Source: Nostoc sp. TCL26-01 (GTDB lineage: Bacteria; Cyanobacteriota; Cyanobacteriia; Cyanobacteriales; Nostocaceae). From it: a stretch of DNA of 64,000 nucleotides. Location: the NCBI RefSeq assembly GCF_013393945.1, contig NZ_CP040297.1, forward strand, positions 3,380,001-3,444,000. Direction: 5' to 3'. The notes below the pieces were generated by a model. That model was not told the origin of the DNA. It saw only the letters and a list, made by a program, of their open reading frames with translations, and searched no databases. This document shows, one piece after another, positions 18,857-28,356 of this stretch (positions within the stretch are counted from its first letter, which is position 1; every line of letters begins with the position of its first letter). Both the position numbers and the translations under genes were made by a program.

Positions 18857-21800
18857 ATGGCAATTTTACACGGTAGTTGGTTATTAAAAGAGCCGGATAG
18901 TTGTTTATTTATCTGGGGAGAAATTTGGCGATCGCCACGGGTAAATTTTGAGTTTGGGGAAATAGCCCTCAATCCCTTGGCGATGAATATATCTGAGTTG
19001 GGTGAGTGGGTGCATTCAGAGCATCAAATCATGGCTAATCTCATACCACAACAGGTGAAAAAATCCTCGGCTAAATCTTCAACTGCTACGGAAATTAATT
19101 TACCAATTCAATCACAAATAATTGCTCTCCCGACGGAAATTACAAAACTTAAAAAGGAAGAAACATTATTAATTTCTCCTGTTCATTCTGCAGCATTGGT
19201 ATCTGAAGTAGACTCTCAACAATATCTACATCCTTGGCGAGTTGCAGGTTTTTGTCTTCACCCTAGTGCGGCAATTAAATTTCTGACTTCTCTACCTTTG
19301 AATGCCACAAATGGAGAGGATGCTTTTTTGGGTGGAGATTTACGTTTTTGGTCACAAATTGCCCGTTGGAGTTTAGATTTAATTTCTCGGTCTAAGTTTT
19401 TACCAGTTATTCAACGACAAGCCAATGGTTCTGTGAATGCGAAATGGCAAGTTCTTCTGGATAGTGCTGTCGATGGAACTCGGTTAGAAAAGTTTGCGGC
19501 CAAGATGCCTTTTGTTTGTCGGAGTTATCAAGGAATGGGGACTGGGGAGATTTGTGTAGAGTTTCCGAGTCAGCCGCAGGAATTATTATTGGGTTTTCTT
19601 AACAGGATCATCGATGCTCAGGTGCGTCAGATGGTGGGTAATCAACCTCTGGTAGAAAATCGGCTGATGACAGCTTTACCCCCGGCGGTGCAACAGTGGT
19701 TGCAAGGGTTGGCTGGTGCAGCGAATATTCATGCAGATGCAGTTGGATTAGAAAGATTAGAAGCGGCACTCAAGGCGTGGACGATGCCGCTAGAATATCA
19801 ATTATCGGGTAAAAATCGATTTCGGACTTGTTTGGAATTGCGATCGCCCCAATCTGGAGAAAGCAATTGGACATTGTTATATTACTTACAAGCAGCCGAT
19901 AATCCAGAATTTCTAGTTGATGCGGCGACGATTTGGCATAGTCCAGTTGCACAATTAGTTTATCAAAATCGTTCTATTGACCAGCCCCAAGAAACATTCT
20001 TGCGGGGTTTGGGTTTAGCTTCTCGATTGTATCCAGTCATTGCCCCTACGTTAGAGTCTGCATCTCCTCAATTTTGCCACATCACTCCTATCCAAGCTTA
20101 TGAATTTATCAAGTCTGTAGTTTGGCGATTGGAAGATAGCGGTTTAGGTGTGATTTTACCCCCCAGTTTGGCAAACCGCGAAGGTTGGGCAAATCGCTTG
20201 GGGTTAAAAATTTCTGCCGAAACACCAAACAAAAAACAAGGCAGGTTGGGTTTACAAAGTCTGCTCAATTTTCAATGGCAATTAGCAATCGGTGGACAGA
20301 CTATTTCTAAGGCGGAATTTGATCGATTGGTGGCTTTAAATAGTCCATTGGTAGAAATTAATGGCGAATGGGTAGAGTTGCGTCCTCAAGATATTAAGAC
20401 AGCCCAAAACTTTTTTGCCTCGCGTAAAGAGCAAATGTCTTTATCTTTAGAAGATGCTTTACGTTTGAGTAGTGGAGATACTCAAGTAATTGAAAAATTA
20501 CCAGTAGTGAGTTTTGCAGCCTCTGGTGCATTGGAAGAATTAATTGGCACGTTGACAAATAATCAAGCGATCGCACCTTTACCCACACCGAAAAACTTTA
20601 AAGGAGAGTTACGACCTTATCAAGAACGTGGTGCAGCTTGGCTAGCGTTTTTAGAACGTTGGGGTTTGGGTGCTTGTCTTGCCGACGATATGGGACTGGG
20701 CAAAACCATTCAGTTCATTGCCTTTCTATTACATCTCAAAGAACAAGATACACTAGAAAAACCAACGCTCTTAGTTTGTCCAACTTCGGTTTTAGGCAAC
20801 TGGGAAAGAGAAGTTAAAAAATTTGCCCCTACACTCAAATTTCTGCAATATCACGGTGATAAACGTCCTAAAGGTAAGGCATTTCAGGAAGCAGTTAAAA
20901 ATCATGATTTAGTCATTACTAGTTATTCACTGATTCATCGAGATATTAAATCATTGCAAGCTGTTAATTGGCAGACAATTGTTTTAGATGAAGCCCAGAA
21001 TGTGAAAAATTCAGAAGCTAAACAATCCCAGGCAGTTAGACAATTAGAAACAACATTTCGGATTGCTTTAACAGGTACACCAGTAGAAAATAGACTACAA
21101 GAACTTTGGTCAATTTTAGATTTTCTCAACCCTGGATTTTTGGGCAATAAGCAGTTTTTCCAAAGACGATTTGCTATGCCAATTGAAAAGTATGGTGATA
21201 CAGCATCGTTAAATCAATTACGTTCTTTAGTTCAGCCATTTATCTTACGTCGTTTGAAAACAGACCGCACCATTATTCAAGACTTACCAGATAAGCAAGA
21301 AATGACCGTCTTTTGTGGTTTAACGACAGAACAAGCTACCCTGTATCAACAAGTAGTAGAAGCATCCTTAGCCGAGATTGAATCTGCCGAAGGATTACAA
21401 AGGCGGGGGATGATTTTAGCTTTATTAATTAAACTTAAGCAAATTTGCAACCACCCATCACAATATTTAAAAGTAGCCACATTAGAACAACATAGTTCTG
21501 GTAAATTGCAACGGCTAGAAGAGATGTTAGAAGTGGCAATAGAAGAAGGCGATCGCGCTTTAATCTTCACACAATTTGCTGAGTGGGGCAAACTACTCAA
21601 ACCCCATTTAGAAAAACAACTGGGACGAGAAATATTCTTTTTATATGGTAGTACCAGCAAAAAGCAACGTGAAGAAATGATTGACCGTTTTCAACACGAC
21701 CCCCAAGGGCCACCAATTATGATTTTATCATTAAAAGCTGGTGGTGTAGGATTAAATTTAACCAGGGCTAATCATGTATTCCATTTTGATAGATGGTGGA

Positions 21801-22054
21801 ATCCCGCAGTCGAAAACCAAGCTACAGATAGAGTATTTCGGATTGGTCAAACTCGCAATGTCCAAGTACATAAATTTGTCTGCAATGGCACTTTAGAAGA
21901 AAAAATTCACGATATGATTGAAAGCAAAAAACAACTAGCAGAACAAGTTGTTGGTACAGGTGAAGAATGGTTAACAGAATTAGATACAGACCAACTCCGC
22001 AATTTATTATTACTTGACCGCAGTGCAGTTATTGATGACGATGAAACTAACTAG
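18857..22054 (+). CDS. SNF2/RapA-type helicase-like ATPase
   Basis: 1065 residues. Residues 1-~560 are the long N-terminal region typical of bacterial SNF2 proteins. The ATPase core follows: motif I DDMGLGKT (Lys 616), DEAQ box at 711-714, TGTPVENR, then the C-terminal RecA lobe with LFIFTQ-like, LSLKAGGVGLNLT and DRWWNPAVENQATDRVFRIGQ. It translocates on duplex DNA and remodels protein-DNA or nucleic-acid complexes; the cellular target is unknown. It is followed 165 bp downstream by a SWIM zinc-finger protein, a pairing common in bacteria. Confidence 0.95.
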   Translation: MAILHGSWLLKEPDSCLFIWGEIWRSPRVNFEFGEIALNPLAMNISELGEWVHSEHQIMANLIPQQVKKSSAKSSTATEINLPIQSQIIALPTEITKLKKEETLLISPVHSAALVSEVDSQQYLHPWRVAGFCLHPSAAIKFLTSLPLNATNGEDAFLGGDLRFWSQIARWSLDLISRSKFLPVIQRQANGSVNAKWQVLLDSAVDGTRLEKFAAKMPFVCRSYQGMGTGEICVEFPSQPQELLLGFLNRIIDAQVRQMVGNQPLVENRLMTALPPAVQQWLQGLAGAANIHADAVGLERLEAALKAWTMPLEYQLSGKNRFRTCLELRSPQSGESNWTLLYYLQAADNPEFLVDAATIWHSPVAQLVYQNRSIDQPQETFLRGLGLASRLYPVIAPTLESASPQFCHITPIQAYEFIKSVVWRLEDSGLGVILPPSLANREGWANRLGLKISAETPNKKQGRLGLQSLLNFQWQLAIGGQTISKAEFDRLVALNSPLVEINGEWVELRPQDIKTAQNFFASRKEQMSLSLEDALRLSSGDTQVIEKLPVVSFAASGALEELIGTLTNNQAIAPLPTPKNFKGELRPYQERGAAWLAFLERWGLGACLADDMGLGKTIQFIAFLLHLKEQDTLEKPTLLVCPTSVLGNWEREVKKFAPTLKFLQYHGDKRPKGKAFQEAVKNHDLVITSYSLIHRDIKSLQAVNWQTIVLDEAQNVKNSEAKQSQAVRQLETTFRIALTGTPVENRLQELWSILDFLNPGFLGNKQFFQRRFAMPIEKYGDTASLNQLRSLVQPFILRRLKTDRTIIQDLPDKQEMTVFCGLTTEQATLYQQVVEASLAEIESAEGLQRRGMILALLIKLKQICNHPSQYLKVATLEQHSSGKLQRLEEMLEVAIEEGDRALIFTQFAEWGKLLKPHLEKQLGREIFFLYGSTSKKQREEMIDRFQHDPQGPPIMILSLKAGGVGLNLTRANHVFHFDRWWNPAVENQATDRVFRIGQTRNVQVHKFVCNGTLEEKIHDMIESKKQLAEQVVGTGEEWLTELDTDQLRNLLLLDRSAVIDDDETN

Positions 22055-22219
22055 AGAGTGCTGAGTGCTGAGTAATGAGTGAGGGAGTGAGGGAGTGAGG
22101 GACAAGGGGACAAGGGGACAAGGGGACAAGGGGAAAATAATTTTAACTGTTGACCAATGACTATTGACCAATGACTATTGACTATTGACTATTGACTATT
22201 GACTATTGACTAATAACCA
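22055..22219. repeat. STRR array (three heptamer families)
   Basis: Tandem GAGTGAGG units, then GACAAGGG units, then ACTATTG/ACCAATG units fill the whole gap between the SNF2 and SWIM genes. The last unit contributes CCAATGACTA, which contains the ATG of the SWIM gene. These are short tandemly repeated repetitive sequences as known from Anabaena/Nostoc. Confidence 0.85.
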
Positions 22220-23041
22220 ATGACTACATACACTCTACAAGCAAGCCGAGAATGGTGGTCACAAAGGTGGCTCGATTTACTTGATGCTTATCGATTTAAA
22301 AAACGCTTGGAACGAGCCAGAATATATGCTCGTGAAGGCAATGTTTTGAGTATTGATTTTCAAGGTGCAAAAGTATTAGCAAGAGTCCAAGGAAGTGAAG
22401 TAGAACCTTATAAAGTTTCTCTATCTCTTGACGCATTTAGTGATGAACAGTGGGGATATGTAATTGAAACCATGTCCCAAAAGGCAATTTTTGCAGCTAA
22501 GTTATTAGCAGGAGAAATGCCCCAAAATATTGAGGAAGTATTTACAACTAATGGGTTGTCATTATTTCCGTTTACCTTATCTGACGTGCATAGTAAATGT
22601 TCGTGTCCTGATAAAGTTAATCCTTGTAAACACGTTGGTGCAGTATACTATCAATTAGGCGATCGCTTTAGTGAAGATCCTTTTGTACTCTTTCAACTAC
22701 GTGGGCGTAATAAAGAACAAATTATTAGCGATTTGCGGCAATTACGTAATTCTAAAATTGAAGTTAGTACCACAGAAACATCTGATATTCAATCTTCAAT
22801 AACTCAGAATCAAGACAAGGTTAAATTTGCGTCTTTCTGGCAATATGATGAACCGTTAGAATCTTCTTTAGTTGTAATTGCACCGTCAACTAGTGAGACA
22901 GTTTTAAATACATTAGGTGCAATTCCTCTGGCTAAGACAGAAGATAATGCTAGCGATATAGTGATGAAATATTTAGATACTTTGTATCAGCAAGTCAGTC
23001 AAAAAGCCATGCTAACCGCGATGAATGTAGGTGGTAATTAA
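22220..23041 (+). CDS. SWIM zinc-finger protein
   Basis: 273 residues. The SWIM motif is C-S-C followed by C-K-H (CSCPDKVNPCKHVGA, around residues 130-145), a zinc-binding fold for nucleic acid or protein contacts. The N-terminal region (REWWSQRWLDLLDAYRFKKRLERARIYAREG) is the usual lead-in of the bacterial SWIM partner of SNF2 ATPases. The C-terminal third is poorly conserved. Gene order suggests it works with the preceding helicase. The start codon lies inside an STRR heptamer and no clear Shine-Dalgarno is seen. Confidence 0.9.
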   Translation: MTTYTLQASREWWSQRWLDLLDAYRFKKRLERARIYAREGNVLSIDFQGAKVLARVQGSEVEPYKVSLSLDAFSDEQWGYVIETMSQKAIFAAKLLAGEMPQNIEEVFTTNGLSLFPFTLSDVHSKCSCPDKVNPCKHVGAVYYQLGDRFSEDPFVLFQLRGRNKEQIISDLRQLRNSKIEVSTTETSDIQSSITQNQDKVKFASFWQYDEPLESSLVVIAPSTSETVLNTLGAIPLAKTEDNASDIVMKYLDTLYQQVSQKAMLTAMNVGGN

Positions 23042-23132
23042 CTAATACTCAAGCATTGTAGCGACTGCCTTGAAAGTCAAGCTTTTTGAAGCTCCAATCA
23101 ATAGTTAATAACCATCCTAATTCCATATTTTA

Positions 23133-23930
23133 GTGAAACGCGACTCCATTTATTACCAAATCTTTAAACGCTTTCCCGCGTTAATTTTTGAACTTGTTGA
23201 TGACCGTCCTGAACAGGCGCAGAATTATCGATTTGAGTCAGTTGAGGTGAAAGAAACCTCTTTTCGCATTGATGGGGTCTTTTTACCTCCAGAGGGTGCA
23301 ACAAAGAGAGTTATCTTTTTTGCAGAAGTTCAATTCCAGAGCGATGAAGGTTTGTATCATCGATTTTTTACCGAATCAATGATGTATTTGAACCGGAATC
23401 GGTCTTTCTACGATGACTGGTACTGTGTGGTAATTTTTCCATCACGCTCAAATGAACCAAGCGATACAAGAACTCATCGCATATTTTTAAACAGCGACCA
23501 AGTGCAGCGCATTTATTTAGATGAGTTAGGTAATCCTGATACTCTGCCAATAGGCATCAATTTAATGCAGTTGACAATCGCATCGGATGCAGTGATGGCA
23601 GAGCAAGCGAAGCAATTAATTCAACGGGTACAATTAGAGTCAACTACTGCACTGCTGAAAAACGAGATAATAGATATTATCACCACAATTGCCGTTTACA
23701 AGTTTTCTTCGTTAAGTAGAGAGGAAGTGGAAGCCATGTTGGGACTGACTTTAGAGCAAACAAGGGTTTATCAAGAAGCGAAAGCTGAGGGTAGGGAAGA
23801 ACGGGAAGCTGAAATATTGAAAGTTACCGTTCCCCTGTTACTAAAAACGGGAATGAGTGTAGAACAGATTGCTCAACAGCTCAATGTTGATGTAGCAGCT
23901 GTCCATCTGGCTGTACAGCAGAGTGCATAG
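23133..23930 (+). CDS. DUF2887 / Rpn-type PD-(D/E)XK nuclease-like protein
   Basis: 265 residues from a GTG at 23133. The N-terminal block YYQIFKRFPALIFELV, RIDGVFLPP and FFAEVQFQSD matches the DUF2887 family. The Asp in RIDGVF and the E-x-Q in EVQFQ are the likely metal-binding residues of a PD-(D/E)XK nuclease fold, shared with recombination-promoting Rpn proteins. The C-terminus ends in an HTH-like segment (GMSVEQIAQQLNVDVAAV). The cellular role is not known; these genes are numerous in Nostoc genomes. Confidence 0.88.
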   Translation: MKRDSIYYQIFKRFPALIFELVDDRPEQAQNYRFESVEVKETSFRIDGVFLPPEGATKRVIFFAEVQFQSDEGLYHRFFTESMMYLNRNRSFYDDWYCVVIFPSRSNEPSDTRTHRIFLNSDQVQRIYLDELGNPDTLPIGINLMQLTIASDAVMAEQAKQLIQRVQLESTTALLKNEIIDIITTIAVYKFSSLSREEVEAMLGLTLEQTRVYQEAKAEGREEREAEILKVTVPLLLKTGMSVEQIAQQLNVDVAAVHLAVQQSA

Positions 23931-23965
23931 AAAAGCACGCACACCTTCACCCAAGCTACGCCTGA

Positions 23966-25651
23966 CTACCCCTGACCGCATCGATAAAGTTGATAGGGAA
24001 TGCCTATGCGGTAATGTTGTTTGGGATCTATTTGACAAATATTTTGCTCAGATAATGTTAGCTGTTGGAGATAATCGCGTCTCCTCAAACCTGGGGCGAC
24101 TATCCATAAATTTAGTGGTGATGTTGCTGATGTAGATAGTCGGGAAAACTTTTTCCAAAAACTAGATATATCAGGAGCTTTCTGTAAAAAAGCTAAACTG
24201 TCAGCTTGAGAATTTTTACCTCTAGCTTGGTCTAATGCTAGGGCAAAACTGAGTCCTAATGCTACATCTTGATAATTATCATATGCTACTACTAATATGA
24301 TTGGCAAGGATGGTGATAAATTCATTTTTTGAGCGACTTGTTCAGGTTGAAAAGGCTTTTGAAAGGCTAAATCAGTCACAACAAAAATACTACTCAATAA
24401 ACTAACTAAGATAAAAATTAATATTAACTTTTGACCTTTAAAACTTGACTTTTCCCTGGTGCTAAGACTGGCTGCTAGCAAAGCACAAAAACCGGGATAG
24501 TAAACAAAACTATAGCGAGGAATAGCTGTAATATCCTTACCTGATAAATAAGCGATCGCTAATAATTCCAACAACACAAAACCTGTAAAACTCAAAAGTG
24601 TAAATGTTGCTAAACTGGCCGTATTATTTAACCATAATTTCTTTAATCCTCTGAAGATTTTACTCCCTGCCCAGATGGCAAATATTACCATCACAAGTCC
24701 ACAAATGACTGTAATAATTAAAGGCTGGTTTTCTACAGGTAAAGTGATAACCATCAATACCCAATTAATTAGAGTTTGATATAAAGGAGCTAGAAAATTA
24801 GTGGGAGGCAACCAGCTAGTTTCTGAACGTCGGGCATGACTGATAGTAATGACTATCCAAGGCAGAAAACTCAACACCACTGCACTAGTAGATATGATTA
24901 TGGCTAGCCAAATTTGATGTTTTTTGATTAATTGAGATTTGCCCCAGTAAATGAGGATAATTAAAGTAGCAACTTCCGCAATGAAAGCTAAAATACAAAA
25001 GTAGTGGACATAAAAACCCAAAGTATTGACAACTACCCACAAGAACCATACCCAAAATTTCCAGCGTCCTTGAGCAATATCCCGTTGAATCTGCACCAAT
25101 CCCACTAAGGATAAATTTATCAGTAGCATGGGTAATGTGTAGTGTCTTGCTTCTTGAGAAAGGTACACCGCAAAAGGCGATACTGCCATCAACCAGGCCG
25201 CAATCATGCCTGATTGAGCCGAAAAAGCGATACGATTGAGGGTATACATAGCAGCGATCGCTCCTACACCAAACAAAGCCGGAAGCGATCGCAATTTCCT
25301 CACCCAATCATCCCCTAAAGGCATTAACCACCCCAACCAACGGTACATCCCACAAAAAAATAACGGTGGATGGGTAGATTGCTTTGCCAGATTATCAGCA
25401 ATTTGTGGACAACTAACCCCAGAATGGAAAGTAAAAATTTCCTGCACATTTTGTAAGGGAAAAGCCACATCCAACGGTACATCCTGGTAATTTTTCCCTA
25501 AACTAAAGATGGCAGTAATTACCTCATCCATCCACAAAGGTTTTAAGTCTAGATGCCAAAACCGCAAAATAATACCAACGGGAATGATGCAAATTAGTGC
25601 CAAATAATGTAAATGCTTTTGATTATTTTTCATTCTGGAGATATTAGTCAT
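23966..25651 (-). CDS. Glycosyltransferase family 39-type membrane protein
   Basis: 561 residues with roughly ten to twelve hydrophobic segments. Between the first two segments is LKPLWMDEVITAIFSLG, with the acidic pair (DE) conserved in GT-C/PMT-type enzymes that use lipid-linked sugars. Other landmarks are the short motif YLSQEARHYTLPML and a hydrophilic C-terminal tail with two Cys. It would transfer a sugar at the outer face of the membrane; substrate unknown. The 3' end converges on the DUF2887 gene. Confidence 0.85.
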   Translation of the reverse strand: MTNISRMKNNQKHLHYLALICIIPVGIILRFWHLDLKPLWMDEVITAIFSLGKNYQDVPLDVAFPLQNVQEIFTFHSGVSCPQIADNLAKQSTHPPLFFCGMYRWLGWLMPLGDDWVRKLRSLPALFGVGAIAAMYTLNRIAFSAQSGMIAAWLMAVSPFAVYLSQEARHYTLPMLLINLSLVGLVQIQRDIAQGRWKFWVWFLWVVVNTLGFYVHYFCILAFIAEVATLIILIYWGKSQLIKKHQIWLAIIISTSAVVLSFLPWIVITISHARRSETSWLPPTNFLAPLYQTLINWVLMVITLPVENQPLIITVICGLVMVIFAIWAGSKIFRGLKKLWLNNTASLATFTLLSFTGFVLLELLAIAYLSGKDITAIPRYSFVYYPGFCALLAASLSTREKSSFKGQKLILIFILVSLLSSIFVVTDLAFQKPFQPEQVAQKMNLSPSLPIILVVAYDNYQDVALGLSFALALDQARGKNSQADSLAFLQKAPDISSFWKKFSRLSTSATSPLNLWIVAPGLRRRDYLQQLTLSEQNICQIDPKQHYRIGIPYQLYRCGQG

Positions 25652-25774
25652 CTATTCATAATTTAAAATAGAGAACCTATAGCTAAATACTTTAAATACA
25701 GGTAGCCAAAATAAATCATATCTGGTTGTTGGCAAATAGATTAAAAATCAAAAATTTAAATCTGTAATTCTGAT

Positions 25775-28183
25775 ATGTCTGACGTTAATTTTACTGCGAC
25801 CGTACCACTAACTAGTCCCCAGACTCCACAAATGTCATCGGCGGCGATTTTGCAGGAGAAAATTGCGGCGATTTGCCAAAATCTGCGTCCCGGACAAAGA
25901 CAAATGGCTGATTGGCAATCAGGGCCACTGGCGGTGTCGGCTGTACCTGGTGCAGGTAAGTCTACAGGTATGGCAGCAGCCGCAGCAATTGCGATCGCTA
26001 GGCAATATCAACTAGCATTAGCATCACGCCCATCTTCTCGTCGTCAATTGGTGGTAGTCACTTTCACTCGGTCTGCGGCTGCGAATATTAAGTTAAAAAT
26101 CCGGGACTATCTCAAGCAATTATCTTTACCACAAATAGGTTTTGCTGTCTATACCTTACATGGTCTGGCGTTGAATATTGCCAGCCGTCATCCGCAGTTA
26201 TCAGGTTTAGAGTTAGAAAATGTCACCTTAATCACTCCCAATCAAAGCCACCGCTTTATTCGCACAGCTGTAGAACAATGGATTACTAACCATCCCCGAC
26301 TTTATTTGCAGTTATTAGAAGGACAGCAATTTGACGGTGAAGAAACAGAGAGATTACGCCGTCAGTCAGCATTGCGAACGGAAGTTTTACCAGACTTAGC
26401 CACTACCGTCATTCACGAAGCTAAAAGTTCGGGGATTTCCCCAGCCAAACTCCGAGAATGGAGCGAACAAACCACCGACGCTTATGAGATTTTAACTGTA
26501 GCGGCGGGATTATATGAACAGTATCAAAACTTAATGCGATCGCGTGATTTCATTGACTACGATGACATGATTTTAGCTGCCTTGCGCGTCCTAGAAAACG
26601 ATAGCGCCCGCAGGATTGAGCAAAACCAAGTTTTCGCAGTCTTTGAAGACGAAGCCCAGGATTCTAGCCCTTTACAGACACAATTGTTAGAGATTTTGGC
26701 AAGTGATAAAGTTGAGGAACAAGGGGAAAATCCCTTCTCTCCATCCCTCACTCCCTCACTCCCTCACTCCCTCACTCCGTTATTCAACCTAGTCCGAGTC
26801 GGTGATCCCAACCAAGCCATTAACTCGACCTTTACCCCAGCTGATCCGATTTATTTTCGGGAATTTTGCCAAGAGTGCGATCGCTCTGGCAGACTAGCAA
26901 CAATGGATCAAGCTGGGCGTAGTGCTGAGACAATTATTGCTGCTGCTAATTTTGTGCTGGAATGGGTGAATGGTTTTTATGGCGCGAAAAATCAAAAGTC
27001 ACCTCATCAAATCGTTTCCACACCCTTTAGTCTGCAAAAAATTCGTCCCGTCCATCAAACCAGCGTTAACCCAGCCCAAGTCGGAAGAGGATTAGAGCTA
27101 CATACTCCCCGTGATATTTATCACACAATTGAACTACTCGCTCAAAGGGTAGTTGAGTTATTCGGTGCAGATATGACAAAAAATGCGGCTGTGCTGGTGC
27201 GAGAGAATCGCCAGGGACGTTGGTTAGCAGAAGCCCTTGCACCTGTATGTAAAGAGCATGATATTATCCTGTTTGATGTAGGAGAAAGCGATCGCCGTTC
27301 TCATGTTCCTCAAGAGATATTAGCATTATTGCAGTTTTGCGATCGCCCCCATTCTCCCGATTATCTCAAAGCCGCCTTAGAAGTCTTAGTCAAGCGGCAA
27401 TTAATTCCCACCCAAGACTTGAACGTCCTAGCTAGTCTACCAGAAGAATTTATCTATCCTGGGCCGCTAGCTCCACCCCCAGCAGAGCCAGTACAAAAAG
27501 CCTCTCATCTGTGTCGTAGTTTACTCCGCGCTCGTTTAGAACTACCTCTATATCAAATCATTTCCTTCCTAGCTTTAACACTAAATTACGACCAAGCCGA
27601 ACTTGCCACAGCTGATAAACTCTCAGAACGGGTAAATCAACAAATCGCTGGGAATAACTCAATGGGGGAAATGCTCTCAGTTTTGAGTGAAATAGTCAAT
27701 TCCGAAAGGTTTGAACCAGTGGAAACAGACGACGCAGAAGCTCGCTACACCCGCAATGGGCAATTGACGATTATTACTATGCACAAAGCCAAAGGGCTAG
27801 ACTGGAATTATGTTTTTCTCCCCTTCCTCCATGAAAACTTAATTCCTGGACGGTTTTGGGTTCCTCCTCAAAGTCAGTTTTTAGGTGACTTTACCTTATC
27901 AGAAGTGGCTCGCGCCCAAATTCGCGCAGCCCTCCACGGCGAAACTGAAATCCCAGAAGTAACACCAGCGTGGGAACAAGCCAAGCACCTGAAAACGGCT
28001 GAGGAATATCGTTTACTTTATGTAGCCATGACACGAGCAAAACAGCTATTGTGGATGTCGGCAGCACAAAAAGCACCATTTACCTGGAGTAAACCAGAAA
28101 ATTTACAAGAACAAGCTCCTTGTCCAGCCTTTTTTGCCTTAAAACGCCAATTCCCTGAAAATGTGGTGTCTTCGTCCTCATAG
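25775..28183 (+). CDS. UvrD/Rep-type ATP-dependent DNA helicase with STRR-derived insert
   Basis: 802 residues. Helicase motifs: Walker A AVPGAGKST (56-64), motif Ia VTFTRSAAANIK, Walker B DEAQD (~291-295), motif III GDPNQAIN, motif V TMHKAKGLDW, motif VI LLYVAMTRAK. This is superfamily 1A, 3'-5' DNA unwinding, probably in repair. At 26743-26778 (about residues 323-335, between Walker B and motif III) the gene carries five TCACTCC heptamers translated as SLTPSLPHSLTP. The insert keeps the frame because of its total length. No nuclease domain is present. Confidence 0.93.
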   Translation: MSDVNFTATVPLTSPQTPQMSSAAILQEKIAAICQNLRPGQRQMADWQSGPLAVSAVPGAGKSTGMAAAAAIAIARQYQLALASRPSSRRQLVVVTFTRSAAANIKLKIRDYLKQLSLPQIGFAVYTLHGLALNIASRHPQLSGLELENVTLITPNQSHRFIRTAVEQWITNHPRLYLQLLEGQQFDGEETERLRRQSALRTEVLPDLATTVIHEAKSSGISPAKLREWSEQTTDAYEILTVAAGLYEQYQNLMRSRDFIDYDDMILAALRVLENDSARRIEQNQVFAVFEDEAQDSSPLQTQLLEILASDKVEEQGENPFSPSLTPSLPHSLTPLFNLVRVGDPNQAINSTFTPADPIYFREFCQECDRSGRLATMDQAGRSAETIIAAANFVLEWVNGFYGAKNQKSPHQIVSTPFSLQKIRPVHQTSVNPAQVGRGLELHTPRDIYHTIELLAQRVVELFGADMTKNAAVLVRENRQGRWLAEALAPVCKEHDIILFDVGESDRRSHVPQEILALLQFCDRPHSPDYLKAALEVLVKRQLIPTQDLNVLASLPEEFIYPGPLAPPPAEPVQKASHLCRSLLRARLELPLYQIISFLALTLNYDQAELATADKLSERVNQQIAGNNSMGEMLSVLSEIVNSERFEPVETDDAEARYTRNGQLTIITMHKAKGLDWNYVFLPFLHENLIPGRFWVPPQSQFLGDFTLSEVARAQIRAALHGETEIPEVTPAWEQAKHLKTAEEYRLLYVAMTRAKQLLWMSAAQKAPFTWSKPENLQEQAPCPAFFALKRQFPENVVSSSS
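26737..26778 (+). repeat. In-frame STRR heptamer array inside a helicase gene
   Basis: Five near-perfect TCACTCC/CTCACTC units lie inside the coding sequence. The same heptamer occurs intergenically at 22079-22100 (reverse complement) and about 45012-45031. Because 3 does not divide 7, successive units are read in three frames, giving a 7-residue period per 21 bp (SLTPSLP HSLTP). Confidence 0.85.
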
Positions 28184-28189
28184 TCATTA

Positions 28190-28310
28190 CTATTGGCAGT
28201 TCCACAAATGAACCACCAATATCTAACCGAGCATTTTGCCCAAAAATGATGCCACTAGGAGTAAAAATAAATTATGACCTTTTTCAATACCATTAAAAAT
28301 TACCTATATC
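28190..28310 (-). pseudogene. Remnant of a third filamentous-hemagglutinin-type gene
   Basis: On the minus strand this reads NGIEKGHNLF and, after a deletion of roughly 55 codons and a frame change, FTPSGIIFGQNARLDIGGSFVE. Both match the N-terminal secretion domain of the two intact genes just upstream (NGIEKGNNLF and NPNGIVFGQNAKLDISGSFV). It is a decayed copy from an ancestral three-gene tandem. Confidence 0.8.
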
Positions 28311-28356
28311 TAGTTTTAAGTTAGTATTGCCATTTGAGGTGTTATTAATCACATGA

